Positions 20,077 to 31,805 of a stretch of DNA of 64,000 nucleotides are shown one piece after another. The translations under genes and the position numbers were made by a program. The DNA lies in contig JAULSN010000009.1 in NCBI GenBank assembly GCA_033439765.1, positions 434,001 through 498,000 of the forward strand. Reading direction: 5' to 3'. How positions within the stretch are numbered: position 1 is the first letter of the stretch; each line of letters begins with the position of its first letter. The stretch is from Lasiosphaeria ovina. Its lineage: Eukaryota; Ascomycota; Sordariomycetes; Sordariales; Lasiosphaeriaceae. The notes below the pieces were generated by a model that saw only the letters and a list, made by a program, of their open reading frames with translations, was not told where the DNA came from and searched no databases.

Positions 20077-20822
20077 AGGACCCATCGGCGGCAGTCCTCG
20101 CGCCGCCGGCGTCAGAGATGCAGCAGCCAACTACGGTCTCGGCCGGTGGGAAACGGCGGCGTATGGATTCAGTCCCCCAATCCGGGACAGATTAGAGGGC
20201 AGGCTAGGCCTTCTCTAATGGTTCAACGGGAGGATCCGATTGACGGCTGAGGAGGCATTGGACAGAATGCGGAGTGGGGCGGGAAAGCTCTCTAATTTGA
20301 GAGCGCGCAGGAGCCACGGGGTCTTTGTGGTTTGGATAAGGACGTGTGACGGACAGTCCCCCAAGGCTCCGGGCTATGATCGGGGGTCAAGGAATCTTTC
20401 TTTCGATTCCTTTGCCCCTCCATTTTACAGTGCTCAGCTGGGTCTGTACCCTTCCTCTCGTCTCGCGTTACAAATCCTACCTTGTGCCACACTACTCGAC
20501 TCAGACATAAACCTCGCCTCTTCCACCCAAGTCCGGACGCCCCTCGTAGATTTGAGTGCGAGTTTGATGACTTTGATAAGAAAGTATTCGACGAAGGAGC
20601 ATCTTCAACGGCACTAACTAGTTCGTGCGTATTTCCCATTTTCTCATCCCTACCCTTCTTCCTGCCGGGTAATTTGCAACTGACCACTTTCTCAGATGCC
20701 CCAGAGGAGATCTTTACCTGTAACATCGACGGTCACTGGCGTTGAGCTCCCTCCTTTGTTCGATTGGTGTACCGCGCAACGAACCTCAGCAATCTCATCC
20801 TGGAACAGCCCAGATCCTAAAC

Positions 20823-20970
20823 ATGGATGACAACACGCCAGGCTCGGCGGCTAAGGAGAAGAGGTGGGAGCACCGACTAACATAGTCGGTCCGCAGTGCG
20901 ATGAGGGCTCGCTTTGGTGTTCGCGGTGCACAAGACTGGGGCTGGAATGCGTATACTGCAACAAGGGCCT
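20823..20970 (+). pseudogene. Half of a Zn2Cys6 DNA-binding finger
   Basis: One frame reads CDEGSLWCSRCTRLGLECVY, which is exactly the third to sixth cysteines of a fungal Zn2Cys6 cluster (C-x6-C-x2-C-x6-C). An upstream short frame MDDNTPGSAAKEKR could be the original N-terminus. The first two cysteines (CxxC) and the basic linker are missing from the roughly 30 bases between, which is too short for an intron. The rest of the regulator is absent. Confidence 0.55.
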
Positions 20971-21179
20971 GCACCTAGTGCTACTTCAGACACCCAGTTT
21001 GCGGCCAAGTATGAAGCACTGCGCCGTTTATCGTGCTGACTGGCCCCCCGCCTTGGCCAGAGCCGGGGGTTTTCCACCGTCAACAAGCCACACCTTCCAT
21101 AAGTTCAAATTCGTCTCTCTTCCCCTCAAATTCTCTTGTCATCCTCCCCTTCATTTCCTCATCAACCAATTTTGCGAAT

Positions 21180-22539
21180 ATGGAGCTCAGCAGCCAACAG
21201 CATGGCTCTCTGACTAACCCCGCCCGACGTCAGTCCCTTCCGCGGCGTGGAATCACGCAACAGGGCACGGATTCATTCATGTCATCATTTCATTTTGTGA
21301 GTATGGAGCCCACCAGCTACGGCTCCCCATTTTCGCCCAACTTCACCCAACCACTGCGCGGCACGCAGGGCACGAATTCATCGACGTCAAGTGATCCACA
21401 CGTGGATTTCAGATTCATGGGAATGGCACAAGCCTCGGAAACGATCAGGTGCAAAGAGGGCATTCAAGGCGCCGTACTCAGCTATGCAGAGCCCAAGGTA
21501 CCGGCCATGTACGCACTCTCCTGCCCCCAAGCTTTGCTTTGATCCGCCAAGCCGCACGAAGGGATGTAGCTGACCAAATCTATAGGCAGTCACTGCATGA
21601 AACCACCTCAGGCATCATGCCCCCGGATACCGGCAGCACGTGGCATATGAACCACCGGCGTTCGAACCTACGACCTGACGCAAGCACCCAGTATATGGTG
21701 TTTCGGCCCCACTGCCAGCACATGGGAAATAGCAATGATGGCCTTGACGCTGTCATGAACCAGTTCAGCCCGCTCACTATTTACCCCGAACCAGCTGTGA
21801 CTGCTGACTCGAATATGTCCCGGGTTCAGGTCGCTGATGCCCATTACGCCCCTCAGAACCAAGACAGCATTTATGTTGCCCCTCAGTTTGCATTGCTCAA
21901 GCAGCACCCTATTATCCCGCAGGCTGTCCCGGCCATCTTCACACCGCCTACACGAATGAAGTCCATTGAGAAGTGCCTTGAGAATCCCATTAACGATAAT
22001 CGAAATGTCTATATTCGAGGCCTCAGCCTGAAAACCGACGATGAGTTACTTCTTCATTATGTTTCACGCTTCGGAAAGGTTGAGCAAAGCAAGGCTATTA
22101 TCGACACCTTAACTGGTGTTTGCAAGGGGTATGGTACTACGGTCCCGACTCAAAACCCACTAACACTTTCCAGCTTTGGCTTTGCCAAGTTTGCCGATGT
22201 TCGAGATTCGGGGAAGTGCATTTGCGGCTTCTATTACCTCGGCTATGAGGTCAGCTTCATAATATTACGTTTATTTAGATGTGCTACGCTAACTAATCGC
22301 CTAGATTCGGGACTCGTGAGGAGTGCGAAGAGATCATCAAGACATACAACGGAGCTGTCGTTGGCGATGAGAGCTTGATGATGCAGGTCCGCTATGCGGA
22401 TACACCTGCCCAAAAGGAGCTGAAGTGCATTACCGCTAAACGCCGTCAGTACCGTACCGACGAGTACAACATCGCGGCCTATGGTGGTGCTGTTGAGGTT
22501 CGCATACACCCGAGCGTCTATGGGCAAGATTTGGCATAG
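21180..22539 (+). pseudogene. RRM RNA-binding protein with an internally deleted second RRM
   Basis: Exons that keep frame are 21180-21497, 21590-22128 and 22174-22249. They encode a Ser/Gln/Pro-rich N-terminus and RRM1: RNP2 is NVYIRGL and RNP1 is split by an intron as GVCKGFGFAKF. After LGYEVSF the frame is lost. From about 22306 a new stretch reads FGTREECEEIIKTYNG, LMMQVRYADTPAQKELK and RRQYRTDEYNIAAYGGAVE, ending in TAG at 22539. That is the second half of RRM2 and tail of the same two-RRM family (MSSP/Sxl-like in fungi). The segment with RRM2's RNP2 is gone, so either an exon was deleted or the gene is decayed. It would have acted in mRNA binding. Confidence 0.72.
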
Positions 22540-24611
22540 CTGTCCTCCGACGTGGCCTTCGAAGTATCCCAGCAGGCGTTACGGGCGCCTGGTAGCTGAC
22601 AGAACTTCCGCAGAAAAGGCCCAAAAGAGGGACCAGGTAGCGGTGACCGGAATATCACCAAGAAGGGGGAGCAGGCTTGTGGGGTGCGGATTATGGGACC
22701 ACGATCAGACCGAATATTGCACTCTTCTACTTCGAGCTCATCCAGGACATACAGTGATTGACATGTTGAAGTGTGACAAGGTTTGACATAGCTGATCCGT
22801 AACTTAGATCTGTTTGGTCAAGAGAAATGGGGGCACAGCGCAAGATGCAGCTCCGCCATTAGCTCCAACGCCAAGACTGCCTCCACGATGCTTCGCTCCG
22901 GCGAAATGGCAAAATTGAAATACCCACACTCTATCCACATCCTCCATGTCCCCGCACATCTCTTATTTTAGCAGTTCCATCTCTGTGTAGCAGACAGCCT
23001 TGTTCTAGGGCGTTCACGACACTTCTCTCGACTACAGTAACTGATTTCGCTGCCAGCTGCCTGAGCGTGCTACAATACACTGTTGCTCACCGAGTGAGAG
23101 GGCATCAGAGGTTTAGTACCAAGCTGGGGCTCTAGACCGCACGTTCTTTGCTCTCTTTTCCCATTTTCCCGCCTTACTTCCCCCCCTGCCAGCTTAGGAC
23201 GCGGTTCATTCTCACCTGCCATTCAATTCATCAAAATACATCCAGCGGCTTCGCCCGTATCCTCGCCGCCAACGTCGGCCCGCGCGATGGCCCGATTGCG
23301 CCAGAACGCCATGACCTCGCCAGGAGCGGAGCGCCGTCACGGTGGATTCTCAGCAACATGGTGCACATGGTCAAAATCATGACAGGGTCAACCGGTTCCA
23401 CCCACTACGCCGGGTCTGCCCATGAGCCCCGCCCGTATATGCAGTCGGAGTGCGGCAAGCACTTCACCCAGTTCATGAGCATCAGGAGCATGATCAGGAT
23501 CTCCTGCCTCAGGTCCGTGGAGGTTAGTAATAAGATCGACAAGGGTATGGGTTCTCTCAGGACAGATAGAGCTGATAACCAACAGCAAGGAGACCTCAGG
23601 GAGGTAGTCCGTCCGACAGGTCACCAAGAGAGTCACCATAACCCAAGATGACTGTCAGGGAGGTGTAAAATAAGGGACAATGAGCGAGCAGACCATCTAG
23701 ACCATGGAGACGCACGTCGCTGCCGAGATCGACAAATACCCAATCGACCACCACGAACCGGTGGATGGTGGAAGTGACGGAGATGTTGACGATGAAATCC
23801 ATGATCGGGAGCGGGGGTGGTGCCGGCAACGTAACGGGACTGGCAAGGAGCTGAAGAGCACCGTCGCTGAGCATCTTGAATTTCTACCACAGAGTACGAC
23901 ATCAGAGCCTGGGAGATGCCGTACTAACACAAGGTAGGGCTGGATAAAAAGGTGGTGGACGCCATTAATCTCCCATCATGTGCAGCGGAGAGGCCGCCTG
24001 GATGCCTTGAGCCACGTTGAGATACGGAGGATTTCTTTTTGGTAGTTAATACTATTTTTAACAGGATTATTTCCATCCCACCTGCTAGTTTACAGGCATA
24101 TAGGAGCTGGGGTTGGCTTTTTTAACAGCTCCGGTTTCTAAAACTCATCTGTCATTATTGCCCAGTTCTCTTACTTCAACCTTAGCTGTCCATCTTTGAC
24201 TCCACAGCACACCACCTAGCACCTGTTCTGCTTATGTTTTATTCCCAGGGCCCATCTCACACTACCTCCAAGTCAGCTTGTCGCTTTATTTTTTAGCGCG
24301 ACTGGTTTTCTTTTTAGAGCCCGAGCTTGGTATTCTTGTACAAAGAACGTCCTTATCTCCCATCACCCCTTTGCACCTCAAGCGGAACGGAACTAAGGCG
24401 CCTAGTGGACGGATATCGAAACCGATGGACGCCATGGAATAATGCCAAGAGCTTCAAGCGCAACGTTCCCAACTTCTCCAGAAATGGGCCAGCGAAGAAG
24501 CAGCGGAAAACAAGTACTTTGACTACAGCCGACTAGCATCTAAGGCTCTGTCTTCATCAAAGGCTCTGTCTTCAGCCAAACAGAGAGGGACCGTTCAGCG
24601 CTCAGCCCGGC
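22540..24611. other. No supported gene
   Basis: Open frames on both strands around 23148-23940 overlap without domain signatures. T-rich promoter-like sequence lies at about 24030-24320. I see no RNA gene or repeat. Confidence 0.4.
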
Positions 24612-25716
24612 GTGGAGACAGACCCAAAACAAGTCCCCCAGCTTCCCACGCCACTATCTGAGCCTCAGCCGCAGCCCAAGGCTCCGCCGTCGCATGGGCA
24701 ACAAAACCCCACCGAGCGGTTGAGCAAGAGCGCTCAGCCCACTGCTGATCTATTAAGCAGTGTCGAGACGATAGACAGATTGGGCGAGCTTGCCGGACCT
24801 CCCGAACTCTGGAGCATGCAAAGCAACAACCTAGTTGCGCGCCCCAAGTCGAGACACGGTGCCGACACGTATTCCAATCCTACTCTGGACGAAATTTCGA
24901 AGGTTATTAGTGGAGACGAACACCAAACTGAGACAGTTGAAGAGGGCCTCGACATCCCAGGCAAAACAGCGCCAGACCTCTGCTTGGGAGATAAGGAAAG
25001 AGCAAAAATACTCGGGATGAACCGTAGGCGTGCCAAGCGGAAGCGAGATTCTTGCACAACACGCAAGTCAAAGACTAGAAAGGAGCCCGTTCTGGACGTC
25101 TCCATGGGGCCAGCCGGGCCGTAAGCCACGGGCTGGTACGGCGGATGGCGACGCCCGCACGACCGGATCTGTTTCAGCTACAAGACGGCACCAAGACACC
25201 AAAATCCCTCATCACCAACATAGCGTTTGCCGCGGATCTGGAGTACGATGGTTATACGTCACAGGATTCGTACAGCGAAGACCCGACCTCTCGTCGACAG
25301 AGTAGCGCCTCTTCTAGGTCAAGCGGGTCGGTCACGCCACAAACCGCTCAGTAACGCAGTACTGGGGCTGGACAGATGAAACAAAATCATTTAAACACAT
25401 AGTACTCGCAGAGATAGTCCCTGAGGTTGTATGGGGCTTCTTGAAGGACGGCGTTGACTTCTTCCACCTACGCCTCTTCGAGATGAACAATATCATATAC
25501 GCCACTGACAGCAATGTGGTTATTATCGAGACTAGGATCAAAAATCGTGAGGACATTCTGGTGGAGTTTAAGCGCGATAGGACTAAAAGAAGATTCTTGA
25601 CTTTTATTCACCGCAAGGGCATCAAAGCTTCAAAAAACAGCTCGGAAGGCTATTCCTCCTCGTTTCATTCTCCTGTGCTTTTGACGCTAATATACGGGGA
25701 ACAGGGAGGATATTGA
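24612..25716 (+). pseudogene. Unrecognised, mostly disordered protein in three shifted frames
   Basis: Three consecutive frames look coding. The first (24612-25124) is polar with a basic stretch (RRRAKRKRDSCTTRKSKTRK). The second (25145-25354) holds DLEYDGYTSQDSYSEDPTSR followed by a Ser-rich tail. The third (about 25357-25716) is structured: YWGWTDETKSFKHIVLAEIV, PEVVWGFLKDGVDFFHLRLF and NNIIYATDSNVVIIETRIKN. Order and spacing suggest one gene with two frameshifts or missed introns. The basic stretch could be a nuclear localisation signal. I do not recognise a family. Confidence 0.35.
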
Positions 25717-26835
25717 TGCCAGGTGGGAGGGTATACAATCCGAAGTCCTCTCTGCCGATGAGCAAATCAGACTCCTCTGCCGATCAGCAATCACTTTTTT
25801 GCCGAGACGCTCTAGGATACGGCCCGAGGGGCCTCTCGCGGGAAAAACGTGGCGGCCTAAGCTTATCAGCAGCCGTGGCTCCGGCTCTCAAGGACCAAAA
25901 CTTGGCACAGGGGGGGCGAGGACCGGGTCTCCAAACAAAGCTCGGCGCAAACCCGCTCTCGACGAGACCCTGTCACCGACACTATCGAGCCTCTGCTCGC
26001 CCTGCTCGCCTACGTACCCGTCGCTGTTGCCCGTCGCGGACTCGGACGCGCCACGCACACCGCCACGCCGCGACGACGGCTAACTTGCCTCCTCAGCACC
26101 GGTGACCAGGAATTGATGTTACGAAACTGGTGCGCAGAGGGCGGCCATTTTGCCTGGCCAGATGATGAGTTCAGAAGAATTTGAAGGCGGAGAAATTGAC
26201 TGGAGGGATCACTGCTCCGTGGCCGAGCGAAAATAGACGTCCAGTCTTTCGTCAAAATTCACCCAGGAACCTGCCCTTCGGGAGATGTGTCAGACTCATA
26301 CGAACCATTTGCGGCATGGTGTTCGCACTAGAGATGTTTGTTATTTATCGGCGGCTGCAAGTCATGTAGGAGATACGCAGCGGCTCTGAAGAAATTTGTA
26401 ATTTATATATCGGCTTTCTTTTTCCCTATTCTCTTCCATGGATTTCTTTTCCGTCTTAAACTATGGTGGCCTAGTTTGCGGCCAGGTTATTAAGCGCGCT
26501 GATTGTGGCTCCCCCCGGTGCTGTTCGGGTGAGGCCCGAAACTGGGCCTTTCGCATGTTTAGTTCAAGTCACAGGAAGCGCCAATTATTCCTGTCTATCT
26601 TTTGGTAGATATGAACTCTCCTCTTTCCACATCGATTACCGCCTGCCATCACAGAACGGCGCCGACATCGAGCACGAGCTCGGGTGTCTCCTCGTGGGGT
26701 ATGACTTCTCGAGTCGACCAGGCTAGAGCGCACGATTTCGACGCCGGGCGTTCGGGGTGGGCGTGAGCAAGGCGCTCCTGCCCCTAACAAGAATGGCCAA
26801 AACTCACTGGCAATGCAGGACGTGCGGATCACTGT
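25717..26835. other. No clearly supported gene
   Basis: A frame near 26600-26720 contains HIDYRLPSQNGADIEHELGC and could be an upstream part of the GNAT-like fragment that follows. Otherwise nothing was recognised. Confidence 0.35.
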
Positions 26836-27108
26836 ATGCAGCCACAAACATTACACACCTCCCACCTTTTCCTTCCCTTCCCCCAAAGACTATTAGTATC
26901 ACCACTTCCATTCCGTGGCGACTATCGCGACGACCATTATAAATACTCAAGAATGCTGATCCAGTGTTTCCTGGAATACGATGATTGGATCTTGGTAGTC
27001 ACTGAGGATAGCCGGGAGCCCGGCAGCGAAGAAAAAATAGTCGTGGCCTTTGCCGTCTTGAATGTTTCATACAAAATCGGTTGGGAAATTTTACATTCAG
27101 GTCCCTAG
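26836..27108 (+). pseudogene. GNAT-like acetyltransferase fragment
   Basis: The frame reads PFRGDYRDDHYKYSRMLIQC, then FLEYDDWILVVTEDSREPGS and EEKIVVAFAVLNVSYKIG. The D-x-Y-Y/H-Y-K-Y helix followed by W-hydrophobic-VV and an I-V-A/G-F-A-V strand resembles the N-terminal part of fungal GNAT-family N-acetyltransferases. The acetyl-CoA binding Q/RxxGxG/A motif does not follow before the stop at 27108, so the gene is truncated or its next exon was not found. Assignment is by pattern only. Confidence 0.45.
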
Positions 27109-27716
27109 CGAGGCGGAGAAGCTGACTCTGGAGGCCATGATGTGGCGTCCAGTACCCCAGCCGGCAAGTACCGATAATTGAGGTGCCGGTGTGGCCTCAC
27201 AATGGTACCTGGAGGTAACAACATAAGAGCAGTTCAGGGGATGAAGCTAGTGCCAAAAAAAAACCACTAATTTCCCAAAAAAGACAACGTGAACCCAGCG
27301 AGAGATTCGGGTAATTGCCGGCCGCAAGCTATTGAGGAAGTAGCCGCTTTAATTCATCGGTAGGGTCAGCCGAATACTGACTGTGCCTCTGTCATATCCG
27401 GCTCTATTGAGCAGAGTCTCAGTCACAGTTCCAGAGACACGAACAGTCAAACCTACCAAACTCAACCCCTAATGTCTAACACGGACATCAAGCTTGACGG
27501 GCACGTATTCCGCTTTCATACACCGTATGCATATACCGCACCCGAAAAGTAACCCCCGTACTCGCCGCTATACCAGAAGGCACTCCGTCTATAGGTATCA
27601 GAAGCCCCAAAGCCCCAACACTCCACAATTCAGAGACCACATGCCCTCGCCCAACGCGAGGAGCCACTAGACCTAAAGCATAACGGCCATCCGCCTTGAA
27701 TGAAAATCAGTACAGG
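27109..27716. other. No supported gene
   Basis: No domain-bearing frame or repeat was seen. Sequence composition is balanced, without the CA depletion of the retroelement region. Confidence 0.35.
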
Positions 27717-27860
27717 CTAGATAAAGCAAGCCTGTAAAGGAACAGATCTACATAGCGCGCACATCGCACAAGGTGCGCCATTGACGTACACCCAGTTAGT
27801 GCAGTTTTGTGAGTAGAAATACTTGCACCGATATTTGTAGAAACCGCCAGAGCCAGACAT
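27717..27860 (-). CDS. Small protein beginning MSGSGGFYKYRC, about 47 aa
   Basis: The minus-strand ATG at 27860 opens MSGSGGFYKYRCKYFYSQNC, then TNWVYVNGAPCAMC. I recall very similar short fungal hypothetical proteins with the same GGFYKYRCKYF..NC.NWV..N.APCA.C layout. The four cysteines and the aromatic-rich core suggest a compact, possibly metal-binding fold. The stop at 27717 may be the natural end, or the last codons may read into an intron (a GT follows the CAMC codons), so the C-terminus is uncertain. A longer in-frame extension upstream (to 28061) looks like untranslated leader. Confidence 0.55.
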   Translation of the reverse strand: MSGSGGFYKYRCKYFYSQNCTNWVYVNGAPCAMCALCRSVPLQACFI

Positions 27861-29433
27861 TGTAAGTGTGATTGATTGAGAGTGGGTGGGTTGGATGGGG
27901 TGAAGCTTTTTCCAAACAGGAGAGAAGGGAGGTGGGAGGATACATTTCATATAGGACTCCCTGCCCCAAGGCCAATGCTGGTTAAGCTTCCTCGGCGCAT
28001 CTTCATCCCTTGCATGTGCATGCGGCGGTTGCAGACATGTCCGAACAGACCAAAAGGCCAAGACGGAGTGAAACGCCTGTAATCCCGCCGCGAGGGGGAG
28101 CCATCGACTCTACACCACTTCTTTTATGTGCAGATCCGGTTCGCGGGGCCAGTCGGGGAAGGTGGAGGAGCAATAGGCCACTCAAGCGGCCGCCACGTGA
28201 TTTAATCATCACGAATTCCTCCCAGCTCAACTATTAAAATGGCTGACGAGAGGATGAACCCAATCTCAGAAGTAGCATACCAAAAGCTGCTGGTCAGCTA
28301 GTGGTCGGTCTTTTACATGGATGATCATATGGAAGAGAAGAAAAGGCCCAAAAGGGTGATCCGGCGGTCGTGACCAGAATATAGCTAAGAAAGGGGGAGG
28401 AGTTGTGGGGCGCGGATTCTGGGGCCCCAAACATATCGCGGCCACAATGAACTCCGTCTTGTTCTCTAGAGTGGCCCTTGAGATTCCACTAGCATAAACT
28501 TGGGTATCGTGATTAATCTGCGAGTTTCAGCTGCGTGTGGGACATGTTCGGCCTTGGATCGGCCGAGTCTCTACATCAACGAAGTCTAGCAGAATCATCA
28601 CTCCTACGGCAGGGTGATGGCGTGACGGAACGACACGAGATAGCAGGGGTATTCATAGAGATACACCGCCCTTAAGCTGTCGGTACCCTGCGGCCCCCTT
28701 GTCCTCTGCCAGGCACCCGCCACTTCTGCGCACACCTTCCGCCACCCCTCCTCCGCTCACACCTCTGCACCAAGTTTCTGCGAAATCAAATTTGCTTAAG
28801 AGGGCTGAAGTAGAGTCTTCGGCTTGGCATACCCTTTCGGCGTCCAGAGATGGAACGATTCCAGCACCTCCGCCATTCTAGTTTCATCCGCCAGAGCTTT
28901 TTGGAACTTCATTTCCGCGGTTTCCTCCTGAGACTAGAGCCGGGATAGGCCATCGACTAACAAGCGTAACGTTCCGATCTGCAACCTACAGCTCTTTCGA
29001 GTCTGCCGTATACTTCACTGAGCGGCAGCAAACGCCCACCAGGGCCGCAACAACATTACCGGCGTCGTCCCCGGCCTGCGCCCGGCCCTTCATGAAGGAC
29101 CTGAGGCCCTCACCCGGGGGAGTTAGGTACCACGACTACGTACTGCGATAACGAGCGAACGTAAAACCCGACCTTAGGTATATATTTGGGGGGGTCGAGA
29201 CAGATGGCCAGCTTAGTGTAGTCGAAATTGTTCCCGTATAGATCCAAGAACTCCAGAAGGAGTTCTCCCAGGTGGTGTCTCGGATCCATGTTTCGAGAGA
29301 CTGGACTTGCGGCATCATTTGCAGCATACTGACCACCCGCTTGTCATGGCGAGCCCTAGCGACAATCCTAGCAAGTGACAGAGCTAGGGTGTTTAACATA
29401 GCTATCAATCACACTATAGTACGCGGCTCAGAT
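27861..29433. other. No supported gene
   Basis: A minus-strand frame at 29136-29408 (with MLQMMPQVQSLETWIRDTTW) looks mildly protein-like but has no recognised domain. Nothing else stands out. Confidence 0.35.
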
Positions 29434-29583
29434 AACTTCTAACCGGGCGCCGGTCCAAAAATTCGCAGTCCCAACCGTCAAGACTACTACGCGCACAGGA
29501 AACGCAAACCCATCGCCGCCGCCACCACCACTAGGCACCACCCCCCACCAGCAGCAGCCGACGCCTCGGCCGAAATAACTCGG
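29434..29583 (-). repeat. Dispersed repeat family 4, copy b
   Basis: Reverse-complement match of 4274-4419. Compared with copy a, one AT-to-GC difference and an extra CCACCA triplet pair are visible in the GCCGCCACCACCA stretch. Confidence 0.85.
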
Positions 29584-29855
29584 CGCCTCACCGACGCCTC
29601 CAGGGCCGCAACAACATGTCGCTGCCGTAACCAGGGCTGAGCGCCGGCAAGGTGTTGATATTGGCGTCCTTGACATCGGGAGCGGTGGGGAAGTTCAGGT
29701 GTCGACGACGGCATTGATGTTGCGTGCATGCGCCCTATTCTCTTCCATTTCTTTATGCCGGCCTCTTTGTCGACTATGTTCGTCGCACCGTTCCCAAGGT
29801 ACTCGTGAATCGTCGTCGAGGAGCGAATCTTCTGGTCAAGTCGTCCTCGCGCGGT

Positions 29856-29912
29856 GCCACATCCAGATCCAGCTTCTGGTCAACAGTAGAGCGGATTTTG
29901 ACCAAGTACTCT
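29856..29912 (-). repeat. Dispersed repeat family 2, inverted partial copy
   Basis: CCAGATCCAGCTTCTGGTCA followed by ACAGTAGAGCGGATTTTGACCAAGT is the reverse complement of the family 2 unit at 620-760. It is followed by a run of about 16 G (29917-29934) and a run of T (29966-29983). Confidence 0.8.
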
Positions 29913-30027
29913 CAGGGGGGGGGGGGGGGGGGGCCAAAGAGAGGAACTCGACGATATGGTTGCTTTTTTTTTTTTTTTTTTAACAACGGCCGCTACGTTC
30001 TTAGCACGGCTTTTTTGCGCATCTGGC

Positions 30028-30126
30028 TATAAGAGGCGTACAGCGAACACCGGCCGTTTGGACTGGGCCCTAGTGAAGCAAGCCCCTTCTTGACAAGGCC
30101 CGGATTGGAAAGAGAACAGGCTACCC
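30028..30126 (+). repeat. Dispersed repeat family 7, copy a
   Basis: GGCCGTTTGGACTGGGCCCT ... CTTGACAAGGCCCGGATTGG ... AACAGGCTACCCA matches 31204-31303 in the same orientation with small indels. The adjacent GGCACGGCTTTTTTGCGCAT block also occurs near 30937, and inverted near 57745 and 8210, so the family is larger than these two copies. Confidence 0.75.
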
Positions 30127-30539
30127 AACACTCTTGGATACGTCACACCGATTCATAACGTTTCTTAAGGACATTATAAAAGTTCTCCAAAGGAGCGAGG
30201 ATGTGAGTCAGCCACGAGAGCAGCGTGCTGTGCTGGCCAACGAGCTACGCCAGTACGTACAGACGGTCGAGGGCGAGGGCGAGGGCGAGGTGCTGATAGA
30301 GGAGCGCCTGCCGCAGCATCTTCAAGTGGTGCTGCCAGTACGGCGCCTGGCGCGCCAACCCGTTCGCTGCTGCCGCCGCCGCCGGCCCCGTCCCTGCTCC
30401 CGCCGCCTGCGCCCACTACGCGTGCCGTGCCGTGCCGTGCCGTGCCCGACCTACGTGCGTCTCAACCGGTTTTCCGAGCCAACGTTTTTTATATGCTGCT
30501 CGGCCGTGCGTGCCCTGTCCCCGGTGGCGTGTGGGATGC

Positions 30540-30729
30540 GCACTACCGCGCTGTCTAGGCCAAGGCGCTGCGCGAGGCGGTCGGGTCGGTGCCGGGTCTC
30601 GAGATGCCGCCGCTGTTCGACCAGCAGGTTGTTGATCCGACGGACGTCTTGCAAGGGCTGGCGACTCGCGAGGACATCGAAAATCTGAGGACCGACGTCC
30701 AAGCCCTTGTGAGACGCGAGGATTTGTGA
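30540..30729 (+). pseudogene. Coiled-coil protein fragment with an upstream TAG
   Basis: After an in-frame TAG at about 30556 the frame reads AKALREAVGSVPGLEMPPLF, DQQVVDPTDVLQGLATREDI and ENLRTDVQALVRREDL, then TGA. The heptad-like spacing suggests a coiled coil. A short second frame, SKADQMIQLLTEMRDAFSKL (30730-30790), follows. It resembles gag-like or scaffold sequence, but I cannot name it. It lies among dispersed repeats. Confidence 0.3.
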
Positions 30730-31203
30730 TGTCGAAGGCTGATCAGATGATCCAACTCCTTACCGAGATGCGGGATGCCTTCAGCAAGCTCCCAGAACCC
30801 GTTTCTGCCTTGCCCCAGCCCCGGAGAGCTGGTAGCGACAGACTGCAAGAAGTGCTCAGGGGGCCCGGGCCAAGGAGGAACTCGACGACATGATTGCTTT
30901 TTTTTAATAACGGCCGCCGCCACGTTCTTGGCACGGCTTTTTTGCGCATCTCGCTTCCTCGCTTCTCCCAAATTCTCTTTCTTTTTTCCTTCATGTCTGG
31001 TAATCGACACTACGACTTTTGAGCGAAATAAATTGACTGTCGACAATATGAAGTTTCAGGACTCCGGTCCCATCATTGCCATTTTCGACCTGCTCTTTGA
31101 CGCTGTCCGAACATTACTTCCTTCATGGTTCCTCTCGGTCTTTTCCCTCGGTCTTTTCCCTTTCAGAGGATTTCGAATCCCTGAATGTGGCGCTGACTAG
31201 GCT

Positions 31204-31303
31204 TGGCTACAGGAGGCGTATGTATAGCGAACAACGGCCGTTTAGACTGGGCCCTGGTGAAGCCTCTTGACAAGGCCCGGATTGGGGAGAACAGGCTACC
31301 CAC
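31204..31303 (+). repeat. Dispersed repeat family 7, copy b
   Basis: Matches 30028-30126 in the same orientation; copy b lacks several bases in the CCTAGTGAAGCAAGCCCCTT block. Confidence 0.75.
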
Positions 31304-31436
31304 AATCACAGCGTGGACGGAAAAGTACGATGCAGATTCTTTCCATCTCCTGCCGAAATCGCCGACAGACGGTAGTAGGTCCTTGTCATTGACGAATACT
31401 TGGAAGCCGTCGTAGGCGGGGCGGACAAGGTGGAAG

Positions 31437-31564
31437 TGAAGTTTGTGAGTGCGAGCGTGCGTGACTCCTTCAGGTGTATCTGGGGGGTCTGTCTTGACTT
31501 CCAGCCAACAGCCCAGAGTTCCGACCAATGGGGAGGAAAAGAGGTTGCCGTCGCTTCCCGTCAA
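31437..31564 (-). repeat. Dispersed repeat family 5, copy b
   Basis: Reverse-complement match of 7443-7545, with an additional segment around TCCAGCCAACAGCCCAGAGT that copy a lacks. Confidence 0.8.
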
Positions 31565-31719
31565 GTAGTTAGTTGCTCACGCCAAATATCGGCTCCCAAA
31601 TTCACTCTAGTTTGGTACGGGATCTGGATCTCTGGCACCAGTCTCATCTCTCTTTGCCGCGGCGCCTTATTAATCTCCGCATACGACTGAAATTGCTTGC
31701 CGATTTCCACGGTTCAGGG

Positions 31720-31805
31720 ACTGACCCTCGTAAAAGAGGGTGCTCACCACCAAAATAACAGAAACCACCATAATAAAAAAATTGAAGCAATTCGCAACCA
31801 CAACG
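31720..31805 (+). repeat. Dispersed repeat family 6, copy b
   Basis: Same-orientation match of 9895-9972 (GGTGCTCACCACCA-AATA, then TTGAAGCAATTCGCAACCAC). This copy continues past the point where copy a is interrupted by the MITE, so it shows the uninterrupted state. Confidence 0.7.
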
